A stretch of DNA of 64,000 bases from NCBI GenBank assembly GCA_023015935.1, contig JALKAY010000003.1:62001-126000 (forward strand), read 5' to 3'. The notes beneath the pieces are model-generated. The model was not told where the DNA came from. It saw only the letters and a program-made list of their open reading frames with translations, and searched no databases. Of this stretch, positions 1-7,930 are shown piece by piece (the first letter of the stretch is position 1; the number at the start of each line of letters is the position of its first letter). The position numbers were made by a program, and so were the translations under genes. This DNA comes from Flavobacteriaceae bacterium F08102 (GTDB taxonomy: Bacteria > Bacteroidota > Bacteroidia > Flavobacteriales > Flavobacteriaceae).

Positions 1-312
1 AAATAACAATGCTTCACTACCGCCTGTAGTCACAATAATATCTGATTTATCAACGATAATGTCATGTTTTGCATAATAGGCAGCAATTTTCTCTCTATAG
101 GCATCAGAACCTTCAGAACGTGTGTAGGCTAGAATGTCTAATGAGTGAACTTTAACTGCATCTAAGGCTACAACTGGAGTTTTGATGTCCGGTTGACCTA
201 TATTTAAATGATAAACTGTTTTACCTTTTTTATAGGCTGCTTCAGCATAAGGTACTAATTTTCTAATCGGTGACTGAGGCATATTAGCCCCTTTATGTGA
301 TATTGTTGGCAT
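1..312 (-). CDS. PLP-dependent class I/II aminotransferase, N-terminal part (cut by window edge)
   Basis: Only the first 104 codons lie in the window; the gene continues beyond base 1. The translation begins MPTISHKGANMPQSPIRKL, then shows YHLNIGQPDIKTP, the usual N-terminal substrate-side segment of fold-type I aminotransferases of the aspartate aminotransferase family, followed by AYTRSEGSDAYREKIAAYY and TTGGSEALLF, the glycine-rich stretch that contacts the PLP phosphate. The catalytic lysine is outside the window, so the amino acid substrate cannot be inferred. The ATG at 312 is the first in frame; a second ATG lies ten codons in. It is divergent from the aspartyl protease gene. Confidence 0.85.
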   Translation of the reverse strand, partial: MPTISHKGANMPQSPIRKLVPYAEAAYKKGKTVYHLNIGQPDIKTPVVALDAVKVHSLDILAYTRSEGSDAYREKIAAYYAKHDIIVDKSDIIVTTGGSEALLF

Positions 313-467
313 GAGGAAATTATTATCAATTATGAAGGCAAAAGTGCAAAAAAATATTGGAATATTTTAACCTATTTATAAATTGAATGTGCATTTAATA
401 TAAAGGTGTCAGTGAATTAATTTGAATTATATCAAAAATCTTCTTATCTTGAAAGACAATTGTGATT

Positions 468-1817
468 ATGAGGGGGAAGATTTATATCGTATTCTTGTAT
501 TTTGGAATGTCTTTTAGTAGTTATTCCCAAGATGTATTTTTGCTCCCAGCGAATACTAAAAGCCAGACAATTTCCTTTAAACTTATTAATAATTTAATCA
601 TATTGCCTGTTGAGGTCAATGGTAGTAATTTAAACTTCATATTGGATACAGGGGTTGATCAATCACTGCTGTTTAACCTAAATGTTCAGGATTCACTCAA
701 ATTGCAAAAAATTGAAGAAATTAGAATTAGAGGTTTAGGAGAAGGTGATTACTTGTCGGCACTCGAATCAACGGGTAATACCTTTAAGCTAGGGAAAATA
801 ACTAATAGAAATCACAAAATTTACGCGATAACAGGAGATGAATTTGACCTGTCAAATAGGATGGGAATTGATATAAATGGTATTATAGGGAGTGAATTAT
901 TTAATGATTTTATCGTTGAAATTAATTACAGTACAAAACGAATTACCTTTAATAATCCATCTGATTATGTGTATAAAGACTGTCAAGATTGTGAAACATT
1001 TGATTTAGATTTTTATCAAAATAAGCCTTATATCATTGGCGAAGTGATTGATCATGAAGGGCGTCAAGTAAGGGTTAAATTATTAATTGATTCTGGGGGT
1101 GGAGATGCGTTGTGGTTGTTTAGCCAATCTCATGAGAATATCGTGATTCCAAAGGATAATTTTAATGATTTCTTAGGTCGAGGGTTAAGTGGTAATATTT
1201 ATGGTAAAAGAGGTCGGATTAAAACTTTTCGGCTTGGTGGGTTTAGTTTTGAAGAGCCTATTGCTTCTTATCCTGATTCAACTTCAATAACATCCGTATA
1301 TAAGCAACCAGGAAGAAATGGAACCTTAGGAGCTGAAATTTTAAAGCGTTTTAAGCCAATTATAGACTACCGGAATAAAAAAATCACCTTGCGAAAAAAT
1401 CGACGATATTATAATAGTGCTTTTTATTATAATATGAGTGGAGTGGAATTGATGCACACGGGGCCCCTGTTATTTAGTGAACGTGTTTCGAATTTGGGAA
1501 TTGTTCAAATGGAAGCTTCTAGCGAATCTTCAAGTCGAGTTTCTAAATCAAGCCTTCAGTTTAGTTATGTGTTTTCGTTTAAAAAATCTTATCAAATTGC
1601 TCATATACGTAAAGACTCGCCAGCAGAAAAGGCTGGGCTTCAAGAAGGAGATATACTTGTTAAGATAAACGGAAGGGATGCGAAAGATATGCGTATGGAG
1701 GAGATTATACATATATTATCGACTAAAGATGGGCGAAAAATTCATTTAATCGTGCAACGATTAAATGAAAAGTTGAATTATTCTTTTCGATTACAAGAAT
1801 TATTCGGGAAAGGCTAA
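468..1817 (+). CDS. Secreted retropepsin-like aspartyl protease with C-terminal PDZ domain
   Basis: A predicted signal peptide (hydrophobic residues 4-19 ending at SYSQ) leads into two half-domains of the clan AA aspartic protease type: ILDTGVDQ with Asp60 and LLIDSGGG with Asp208. Residues about 376-440 form a PDZ domain (DSPAEKAGLQEGDILVKING). The combination is common in Bacteroidetes and suggests an exported protease or peptide-binding protein; the substrate is unknown. Both Asp-Thr/Ser-Gly motifs are intact, so activity is plausible. A GTG two codons upstream (462) could also start the frame; ATG 468 is chosen because it places the charged MRGK directly before the hydrophobic core. The gene is monocistronic and ends at a strong bidirectional terminator. 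Confidence 0.85.
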   Translation: MRGKIYIVFLYFGMSFSSYSQDVFLLPANTKSQTISFKLINNLIILPVEVNGSNLNFILDTGVDQSLLFNLNVQDSLKLQKIEEIRIRGLGEGDYLSALESTGNTFKLGKITNRNHKIYAITGDEFDLSNRMGIDINGIIGSELFNDFIVEINYSTKRITFNNPSDYVYKDCQDCETFDLDFYQNKPYIIGEVIDHEGRQVRVKLLIDSGGGDALWLFSQSHENIVIPKDNFNDFLGRGLSGNIYGKRGRIKTFRLGGFSFEEPIASYPDSTSITSVYKQPGRNGTLGAEILKRFKPIIDYRNKKITLRKNRRYYNSAFYYNMSGVELMHTGPLLFSERVSNLGIVQMEASSESSSRVSKSSLQFSYVFSFKKSYQIAHIRKDSPAEKAGLQEGDILVKINGRDAKDMRMEEIIHILSTKDGRKIHLIVQRLNEKLNYSFRLQELFGKG

Positions 1818-1829
1818 TCTTATTTACAC

Positions 1830-1869
1830 AAAAAAGCACCAAGACGCGACGTAGTCTTGGTGCTTTTTT
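1830..1869. terminator. Bidirectional rho-independent terminator
   Basis: A 16-bp perfect stem (1830-1845 with 1854-1869, core GCACCAAGAC/GTCTTGGTGC) with an 8-nt loop is flanked by an A-run on the left and a T-run on the right, so it can end transcription from both sides between the convergent protease and DUF1573 genes. Confidence 0.92.
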
Positions 1870-1900
1870 AGGTGAAAGGTGAATTATACGTGTTTCTTGT

Positions 1901-2338
1901 TTATTTCTCTTGAATCATGCTTTTCTCTTTCTTTTCTAAAAGACTCAACGCGCTTTTGGGTTTAACTAAACCGCGTACTGAAACGGTAATTGATGGGCGA
2001 TCAGCATTGGATATTATCGTTATGCTTTTAGAAATTTTTCCTACGCGATGCGTGTCATATTTTACTTTAATCTCACCTTTTTGTCCTGGCATAATGGGTT
2101 CTTTAGGAGTAGAAGGTACAGTACATCCACAACTTCCAGTTACTTTGGAGATGATTAAAGGTGATTTGCCAACATTGGTGAAAGTGTAAGAAACAATTCC
2201 TTCTGAATCACGTTCAATCGTTCCAAAATCAACCTCTTTAGCGTCAAACTTAAATTTAGGTGCTTTGGAGTCATTCGTTTGAGCGAACGATGGGATTGTA
2301 ACTAAGGTTAACAAACAAATAAATATTAGATTTTTCAT
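1901..2338 (-). CDS. DUF1573 exported protein
   Basis: A 145-residue protein with signal peptide MKNLIFICLLTLVTIPSFAQ, followed by one immunoglobulin-like DUF1573 domain. Family hallmarks are visible: FDAKEVDFGTI, SYTFTNVGKSPLII, the conserved GSCGCT cysteine pair and GQKGEIKVKYDT. DUF1573 proteins are abundant in Bacteroidetes envelopes but have no established function; the fold resembles the ASH/HYDIN type also found in the giant protein at 46.6 kb. A charged Lys/Glu-rich tail (residues about 127-145) follows the domain. A TAACTTTA sequence upstream resembles a weak -7 box. Monocistronic, convergent with the protease gene. Confidence 0.85.
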   Translation of the reverse strand: MKNLIFICLLTLVTIPSFAQTNDSKAPKFKFDAKEVDFGTIERDSEGIVSYTFTNVGKSPLIISKVTGSCGCTVPSTPKEPIMPGQKGEIKVKYDTHRVGKISKSITIISNADRPSITVSVRGLVKPKSALSLLEKKEKSMIQEK

Positions 2339-2502
2339 TACTATAATTTTAAATGATAAATACTCCGTAAAGTTAATGCATTTTTAACGCTAAACTTGGC
2401 AGTCTATTATAAATTTTCCTTAAAAATATAGTTTGGTATGGATGGTTTGTGCTTTTCATAAAATAAGGTATGTGCTAAGTTTTTTAAAATGGGGTTTAAT
2501 TG

Positions 2503-2510
2503 TAACTTTG
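2503..2510 (+). promoter_or_regulatory. Putative -7 promoter element of valS
   Basis: TAACTTTG matches the Bacteroidetes -7 consensus TAnnTTTG. It lies inside the longest possible valS frame, so the transcript would begin after the ATG at 2489; this argues for the ATG at 2540 as the true start. No clear TTG sits at the expected -33 distance. Confidence 0.55.
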
Positions 2511-2539
2511 TCCCTTATATAAAAAAAGCACTGAACCCT

Positions 2540-5191
2540 ATGGAGATTCCTTCAAAATATGACGCTAGTAAAGTAGAGCAAAAATGGTACGATTACTGGA
2601 TGAAACACAAGTATTTTAGGTCAACACCTGATGAGCGGACACCCTATACCATTGTTATTCCACCACCCAATGTAACTGGAGTATTGCATATGGGACATAT
2701 GTTAAATAACACCATTCAAGATGTACTGATTCGAAGAGCGCGATTACAAGGAAAAAATGCTTGTTGGGTGCCAGGGACTGATCATGCTTCTATCGCTACC
2801 GAAGCGAAAGTGGTTGCGAAATTAAAAGCTGCGGGTATCGAAAAATCAGCAATAACCCGGTCGGAATTTTTGGAACATGCTTGGGATTGGACTAGAGAAT
2901 ATGGCGGAGTGATTTTAGAACAACTTAAAAAATTGGGCTGTTCGTGTGATTGGGAAAGAACTAAATTCACGATGGATGATGACATGAGCCAAAGTGTCAT
3001 AAAAGTTTTTATTGATTTATATAAAAAGGGACTTATCTATCGCGGATACCGAATGGTGAATTGGGATCCTGAAGCGAAAACGACACTGTCTGATGAAGAG
3101 GTGGTTTATGAAGAACGTCAAGGATTGTTGTATTATCTCGCTTATCAAATAGAAGGAAGCAATGAAAAAATAACCATTGCAACTACCAGGCCTGAAACGA
3201 TTTTAGGGGATACCGCCATTTGTATTCATCCTGATGACGAACGTTATACACATCTCAAAGGTAAAAATGCAATTGTTCCTTTGTGTAATAGAGTTATACC
3301 GATTATTGAGGATAGCTATGTAGATCTTGAATTTGGGACAGGCTGCTTAAAAGTTACACCAGCACATGATGAAAATGATAAAATGTTGGGAGATAAACAT
3401 GGACTGGAGGTGATTGATATTTTTAATGAAGATGCTACTTTAAATAGTTATGGTCTTCACTATGAGGGACAAGATCGATTTGTTGTACGAAAAGCCATTA
3501 GTGAAGAACTTAAAGAAAAAGGGTATTTAGTAAAAACAGAACCCCATCTCAATAAAGTGGGAACCAGTGAACGAACCAAAGCTGTAATAGAACCTCGCTT
3601 ATCGGATCAGTGGTTTTTAAAAATGGAAGAACTCGCAAAACCAGCCTTGAAAGCTGTGTTAGAAGAGAAGAGCATTAAGTTATTTCCTCAAAAATTTGAG
3701 AATACCTACCGGCATTGGATGGAAAATATACGTGATTGGAATATTTCTAGGCAATTGTGGTGGGGCCAGCAAATTCCAGCGTATTATTTTAGTGATGATA
3801 AAAATGACGTTGTGGTGGCTGCTTCAAAGGAAGAAGCACTTATTGAAGCTAAAAAAGTTTTGGCACTCAGCGATGTTAAAAAGGCTGAAAACCTGCAACT
3901 ATCCGATTTGAGACAAGACGAGGATGTTTTTGATACTTGGTTTTCTTCATGGTTATGGCCAATGAGTGTTTTTAATGGAATTTTGGATCCTGAAAATGAG
4001 GAGATTAATTATTATTATCCAACCAATGACTTAGTAACAGGGCCTGATATACTTTTCTTCTGGGTGGCTCGAATGATCATGGCAGGCTATGAAATTAAAG
4101 GGGAAAAACCCTTTGAAAATGTATATTTAACTGGGTTAGTGCGCGATAAGCAACGTAGAAAAATGTCGAAGTCCCTAGGGAATTCACCTGATGCATTAAA
4201 ATTAATTGATGATTATGGAGCGGATGGCGTACGAGTAGGTTTACTTCTAAGTTCCGCTGCGGGAAATGATTTGATGTTTGATGAAGCTTTATGCGCTCAA
4301 GGAAAATCATTTGCCAATAAGATTTGGAATGCGTTTCGTTTGATTAAAGGATGGGATATAGATCAAGCAATTGCGCAACCGGATACGAGTAAAACTGCCA
4401 TTGCTTGGTATGAAGCAAAATTTCAGTCAGCATTGGCTGAAATTGAAGATCATTTTAGTAAATACAGACTCTCAGACGCATTAATGACGTGTTATAAATT
4501 AGTTTGGGAGGATTTTTGTTCGTGGTTTTTGGAAATGATTAAACCCGCTTATGGTGCACCCATCGATAAAACGACCTATTTAGCTGCCATAGATCTATTA
4601 GAGAAAAACCTTAAAATTCTTCACCCTTTTATGCCTTTTTTAACCGAAGAAATATGGCAACATATATGTGAACGAAGTCCAGAACAAGCATTGATGATTG
4701 CTACTTGGCCAGAAAATAAACCAGGGTCAACTTCATTAATTAACGAATTTGAAATAGCTAAAGAGGTAATTTCATCAGTTCGTAATTTAAGAAAGGATAA
4801 GCAAATCTCGTTTAAAGATAGTTTAATGATGTCTGTAATTAATCAGGATCACATCGCACCTACATTTGATGGTTTAATTGAAAAACTATGTAATATTAAA
4901 GAGATTACTTATGTTGAATCTGCAGTAGAAGGAGCGATGTCCTTTAGAGTAAAAGCAAATGAGTATTTTATTCCACTGAAAGGTGCGGTTAATATTGAGG
5001 CAGAAATCGAAAAAATAAAAGAAGAACTCAGCTATACGGAAGGGTTTTTAAAATCTGTACAGAAGAAATTGAGCAATGAGCGTTTTGTTTCTAATGCCCC
5101 TGATAATGTAGTTGCCAGTGAAAAGAAAAAAGAGAGTGACGCTTTGGCAAAGATTGAAACCTTAAAGGCAAGTTTGGCAAGCCTACGGTAA
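2540..5191 (+). CDS. valS: Valine--tRNA ligase
   Basis: Class I aminoacyl-tRNA synthetase that charges tRNA(Val). With the start at 2540 the protein is 884 residues, within the bacterial range. The signature HMGH (residues 50-53, in PPPNVTGVLHMGH) and KMSKS (541-545) are both present, and the intervening region carries the CP1 editing domain (TTRPETILGDTAICIHP; GTGCLKVTPAHDENDK). The last about 70 residues form the Lys/Glu-rich coiled coil typical of ValRS (GAVNIEAEIEKIKEELSY). An ATG at 2489 would add 17 residues not expected in the family and precedes a -7 promoter box, so it is rejected. Monocistronic. Confidence 0.97.
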   Translation: MEIPSKYDASKVEQKWYDYWMKHKYFRSTPDERTPYTIVIPPPNVTGVLHMGHMLNNTIQDVLIRRARLQGKNACWVPGTDHASIATEAKVVAKLKAAGIEKSAITRSEFLEHAWDWTREYGGVILEQLKKLGCSCDWERTKFTMDDDMSQSVIKVFIDLYKKGLIYRGYRMVNWDPEAKTTLSDEEVVYEERQGLLYYLAYQIEGSNEKITIATTRPETILGDTAICIHPDDERYTHLKGKNAIVPLCNRVIPIIEDSYVDLEFGTGCLKVTPAHDENDKMLGDKHGLEVIDIFNEDATLNSYGLHYEGQDRFVVRKAISEELKEKGYLVKTEPHLNKVGTSERTKAVIEPRLSDQWFLKMEELAKPALKAVLEEKSIKLFPQKFENTYRHWMENIRDWNISRQLWWGQQIPAYYFSDDKNDVVVAASKEEALIEAKKVLALSDVKKAENLQLSDLRQDEDVFDTWFSSWLWPMSVFNGILDPENEEINYYYPTNDLVTGPDILFFWVARMIMAGYEIKGEKPFENVYLTGLVRDKQRRKMSKSLGNSPDALKLIDDYGADGVRVGLLLSSAAGNDLMFDEALCAQGKSFANKIWNAFRLIKGWDIDQAIAQPDTSKTAIAWYEAKFQSALAEIEDHFSKYRLSDALMTCYKLVWEDFCSWFLEMIKPAYGAPIDKTTYLAAIDLLEKNLKILHPFMPFLTEEIWQHICERSPEQALMIATWPENKPGSTSLINEFEIAKEVISSVRNLRKDKQISFKDSLMMSVINQDHIAPTFDGLIEKLCNIKEITYVESAVEGAMSFRVKANEYFIPLKGAVNIEAEIEKIKEELSYTEGFLKSVQKKLSNERFVSNAPDNVVASEKKKESDALAKIETLKASLASLR

Positions 5192-5294
5192 GTAGTGACT
5201 TTTTAGATTTGTGTGGCTGGTTTTGACTTTCTGATAAAAAATTGAGTTAATGTAATCAATGCGATGAATCTGTGGTCTATTATCATGAACAATA

Positions 5295-5669
5295 TCATCG
5301 CTGCTTTTCAATTTTAAAGAGCATTAAGCCTCCAATTTGTTCAGCGAGAGAAATTGCCTTGGTCGCATTGACACCTTCGTATAATTCACCGATGGTTTCT
5401 TTCCATAGAAAGAGCCATCGGTCAAAATGTTCTTGTTTTAAAGGGGACTTTTTGTTTAAGGACAAATGAGTAAGCATGGGATTTCCTTTATAAACATGAT
5501 TACCAAGAATGGTACTTTCCCAAAAATTATACATAATTGGGAGGTGCTGTACTAAATCTATGGCAGCCACTTTTGTGAAGAAATATCCAATTTTTGGATC
5601 AGTCGTTACTTTTGCATAAAACGTATCAACGAGTTGACAAATATCTTTACGGGTTTCAAGATCTTTCAT
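5295..5669 (-). CDS. Group III truncated haemoglobin
   Basis: A 124-residue single-domain globin. It shows the group III pattern: DPKIGYFF near the N-terminus, QHLPIMYNFWES in the distal region, a HV/Y-type GNPMLTH segment, and the presumed haem-ligating proximal histidine in EHFDRWLFLW. Truncated haemoglobins bind O2, NO or other small ligands; the physiological role of group III members is mostly unproven. Group III members lack the GG motifs of groups I and II, as here. It stands alone, with no NO-responsive regulator in the adjacent 490-bp gene-free interval. Confidence 0.88.
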   Translation of the reverse strand: MKDLETRKDICQLVDTFYAKVTTDPKIGYFFTKVAAIDLVQHLPIMYNFWESTILGNHVYKGNPMLTHLSLNKKSPLKQEHFDRWLFLWKETIGELYEGVNATKAISLAEQIGGLMLFKIEKQR

Positions 5670-6159
5670 ACCCCTCTTTATTAAGTGTTAAACACAGTCC
5701 TATTTCTGCTAAAATCAAAGGTAAGATGAATATTTTAAAAGCGGCAATATCTACGAAAAAAAGCCAATTTATCCTGTTTTTATTATGGTTGAATTAGCGC
5801 TATCTACACCCGCGAGGTTTTTTTAAAATTGAATTTTAAAAAAATCATCGGCCTCATTGTGTATGGTCATATACCTTATCACAGAGATTCTTGAACTTAT
5901 TGTAACCTGCATACAGGTCTTTTTTCTCGCCTTAAATCGATTTAGCAAATGGTTGTCTTATTTCTTGCTGACTAATTCTGTTGCTAAAAACAGAAAAATT
6001 AAGTTTAGGGTCACAACACCAATTCATGTTTCTTTGTTAATTCGCAGATGCTAATATCAGGGTTTCTAGAACGTAGTTAAAAAGAAGTCCTTAGCAGTAA
6101 ACTGACTTTTTCTTTGCAAGGAATGTTTTTTAGGTTCAGTATTTCTAGAAATAGATTCG
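5670..6159. other. Gene-free interval of 490 bp
   Basis: Between the truncated haemoglobin and the unknown lipoprotein (both minus). I checked both strands: the available frames are short, with low-complexity composition unlike their neighbours, and I see no tRNA, terminator or consensus -7 promoter I would defend. A promoter for the haemoglobin must lie at its left-hand, 5670-proximal end. It could be a degraded gene, but no protein fragment is recognisable. Confidence 0.5.
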
Positions 6160-6828
6160 TTAGTCCCCTTTTAAGGGAGAAATCATAATATGTGCTCGAT
6201 GTGTTCCTGGGTCCATAATCCATGGATGATTACCTGCAATAGGCTTTTCTGGAAGACCCGTTGAAGCGGCAGTGGCAAAGGGAAGATAAACCACATACCG
6301 GTATTGAGCACCATCTACTTCCGAAGTTTCAGGATTATATAAAGTTTTAGCACCGTAGTAAATATGTAAGGTTGTTCCCATTTTACCCATTGGTAATATA
6401 CCTGCCTTGACTTCTTTTTCACGAATATCAAATATTTCTTTTGCATTTTTCCCTTCGGCTTTTAATTCACGGCCTCTAGCCATAAATGGTTCTAAATCCT
6501 TATGATATGCAGCCGCACTAAATCCATCTTTAGTTGGATCATCTGCAAGACAAATAAAATGATTGGTTCCTTCTTTTAGGGTTACAAACTCGCCTTTCAT
6601 ATTATAGCCAATCACAGTTGATTCTGCTCTGCTTTCTTCAGGAACAGCCATTAATGCTGTAGCGATTAATGCTTCATCGGTATCGATTGCCTTTAAGTTA
6701 GTGTTGAGCGTTGTTTTTTTAGCGGTTTCATTGGTTGGTGTTTCGCTTATTTTTGAGGCGGTTTTATCCGGCTGGTTACAAGAGAGAATGAGTCCTGCAA
6801 TTAGAAAGCTGTAGCATAGATTTTTCAT
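6160..6828 (-). CDS. Uncharacterised lipoprotein
   Basis: The protein (222 residues) begins with a lipoprotein signal, MKNLCYSFLIAGLILSC, with the predicted lipidated Cys at position 17, then a Thr/Lys/Asn-rich spacer to about residue 50. The rest is a soluble domain with conserved-looking blocks: EGTNHFICLADDPTKDGF, AAYHKDLEPFMARGREL, YVVYLPFATAASTGLP and HPWIMDPGTHRAHIMI. These give the impression of a widespread uncharacterised family seen in several phyla, but I cannot name a domain or function. No transmembrane segment beyond the signal. It is flanked on both sides by gene-poor DNA, so context gives no clue. Confidence 0.75.
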   Translation of the reverse strand: MKNLCYSFLIAGLILSCNQPDKTASKISETPTNETAKKTTLNTNLKAIDTDEALIATALMAVPEESRAESTVIGYNMKGEFVTLKEGTNHFICLADDPTKDGFSAAAYHKDLEPFMARGRELKAEGKNAKEIFDIREKEVKAGILPMGKMGTTLHIYYGAKTLYNPETSEVDGAQYRYVVYLPFATAASTGLPEKPIAGNHPWIMDPGTHRAHIMISPLKGD

Positions 6829-7198
6829 AGTTTATGTGGTATTAAAGTTAATGCGTAAAAAATGAAACCGTAAACGACTAAGATACTTAATTGTAGTGAA
6901 TTAAAAAAGAGATAGGCTAATGCGATGGATGGGGTTTTATGAACTAGTTTTTACGGCGAATAGGTGGTTGTATTCATTAAATTAGGGGAAGTGTGTGACC
7001 GATAAATTAATTAGGTACAGTATGGTTTAAAATAAAACTTAAGACAAAGAGTACGTGTTTTTTTCTGAGTTTTGTATTTTCAAAGGCATAAGTCGCTAGC
7101 TCTTCGGTAGTAATTAAAAAAAATAGGTATATACGAGCTCGTAGCGACGTTAGTTGCAAATAGAAGGTTGCGATTAACCAATCTTGTTATGTGAAAAA
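6829..7198. other. Gene-free interval of 370 bp
   Basis: Lies between the unknown lipoprotein gene (its upstream side) and the 3' end of rluF. It should contain the lipoprotein promoter and any rluF terminator. An imperfect inverted repeat is present at 7092-7148 (see separate entry). No coding frame worth calling and no RNA gene recognised. Confidence 0.5.
7092..7148. repeat. Imperfect inverted repeat downstream of rluF
   Basis: GTCGCTAGCTC at 7092-7102 can pair with GAGC...TAGCGAC at 7135-7148: 7 bp plus 4 bp, with a 3-nt bulge and a 32-nt loop. It is not followed by a T-run in either direction, so it is not a standard intrinsic terminator; it might be an mRNA 3'-end stabiliser or a protein site. 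Confidence 0.35.
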
Positions 7199-7927
7199 TT
7201 AATCGTAGGTTTTCTTTGAATCTTCTGCTAAGCGATGGATCTCTTCAATTTCAGCAATGGTTAAATCACGGTATGTTCCAATCGGAATATCCAATTTAAT
7301 GTTCATAATTCTGACACGAACTAATTTGACAACATGATATTCAAAATATCCACACATACGTCTAATTTGTCGATTAAGTCCTTGGGTAAGAATCATTTTG
7401 AATGAATGTGAATTAATGCGTTCTACTTTGCATTTACGCGTAACGGTATCTAAAATAGGAACGCCATTACTTAAGCCTTTTAGAAAGGCCGATGTGATCG
7501 GCCTATCTACCGTTACTATGTATTCTTTCTCATGATTATTTCTTGCGCGAAGAATCTTATTGACAATATCTCCATCATCCGTTAAGAAAATAAGCCCCTC
7601 ACTAGGTTTGTCTAATCTCCCAATTGGAAATATGCGTTTGGGGTAATTGATAAAATCAATGATATTATCTTTCTCTACCCGTGTATCGGTGGTACAGACT
7701 ATGCCTATGGGTTTGTTAAAGGCCAAGTATACTCGTTTATCTTTACTAGGAACGATGGTTTTACCATCGACCGTAACGTGGTCGTCGGCACTCACTTTAG
7801 AGCCCATTACAGCAATTTGTCCGTTAATTTTTACCTTGCCCTTATCGATCAACTTATCAGCACCGCGCCTTGAGCAATAGCCGACTTCGCTGAGGTACTT
7901 GTTAATACGGGTGAGTTGTTCTTCCAT
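7199..7927 (-). CDS. rluF: 23S rRNA pseudouridine synthase, RluF type
   Basis: A member of the RsuA/RluB/E/F pseudouridine synthase family. It has an N-terminal S4 RNA-binding domain (RINKYLSEVGYCSRRGADKLI, residues 7-27, cut here to the key part) and a catalytic domain with Asp106 in the motif GRLDKPSEGL. The stretch NKILRARNNHEKEYIVTVD and VPILDTVTRKCKV closely follow E. coli RluF, which makes pseudouridine 2604 in 23S rRNA. The tail QGLNRQIRRMCGYFEY is the usual C-terminal motif. 242 residues, somewhat shorter than E. coli RluF. It lies 3 bp after pepD and is probably co-transcribed. Confidence 0.9.
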   Translation of the reverse strand: MEEQLTRINKYLSEVGYCSRRGADKLIDKGKVKINGQIAVMGSKVSADDHVTVDGKTIVPSKDKRVYLAFNKPIGIVCTTDTRVEKDNIIDFINYPKRIFPIGRLDKPSEGLIFLTDDGDIVNKILRARNNHEKEYIVTVDRPITSAFLKGLSNGVPILDTVTRKCKVERINSHSFKMILTQGLNRQIRRMCGYFEYHVVKLVRVRIMNIKLDIPIGTYRDLTIAEIEEIHRLAEDSKKTYD

Positions 7928-7930
7928 TGA

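Noticed and set aside
5857-6054. Plus-strand 65-codon frame beside the truncated haemoglobin
   Set aside because: Composition is low-complexity hydrophobic/basic and it has no -7 promoter; no family resemblance.
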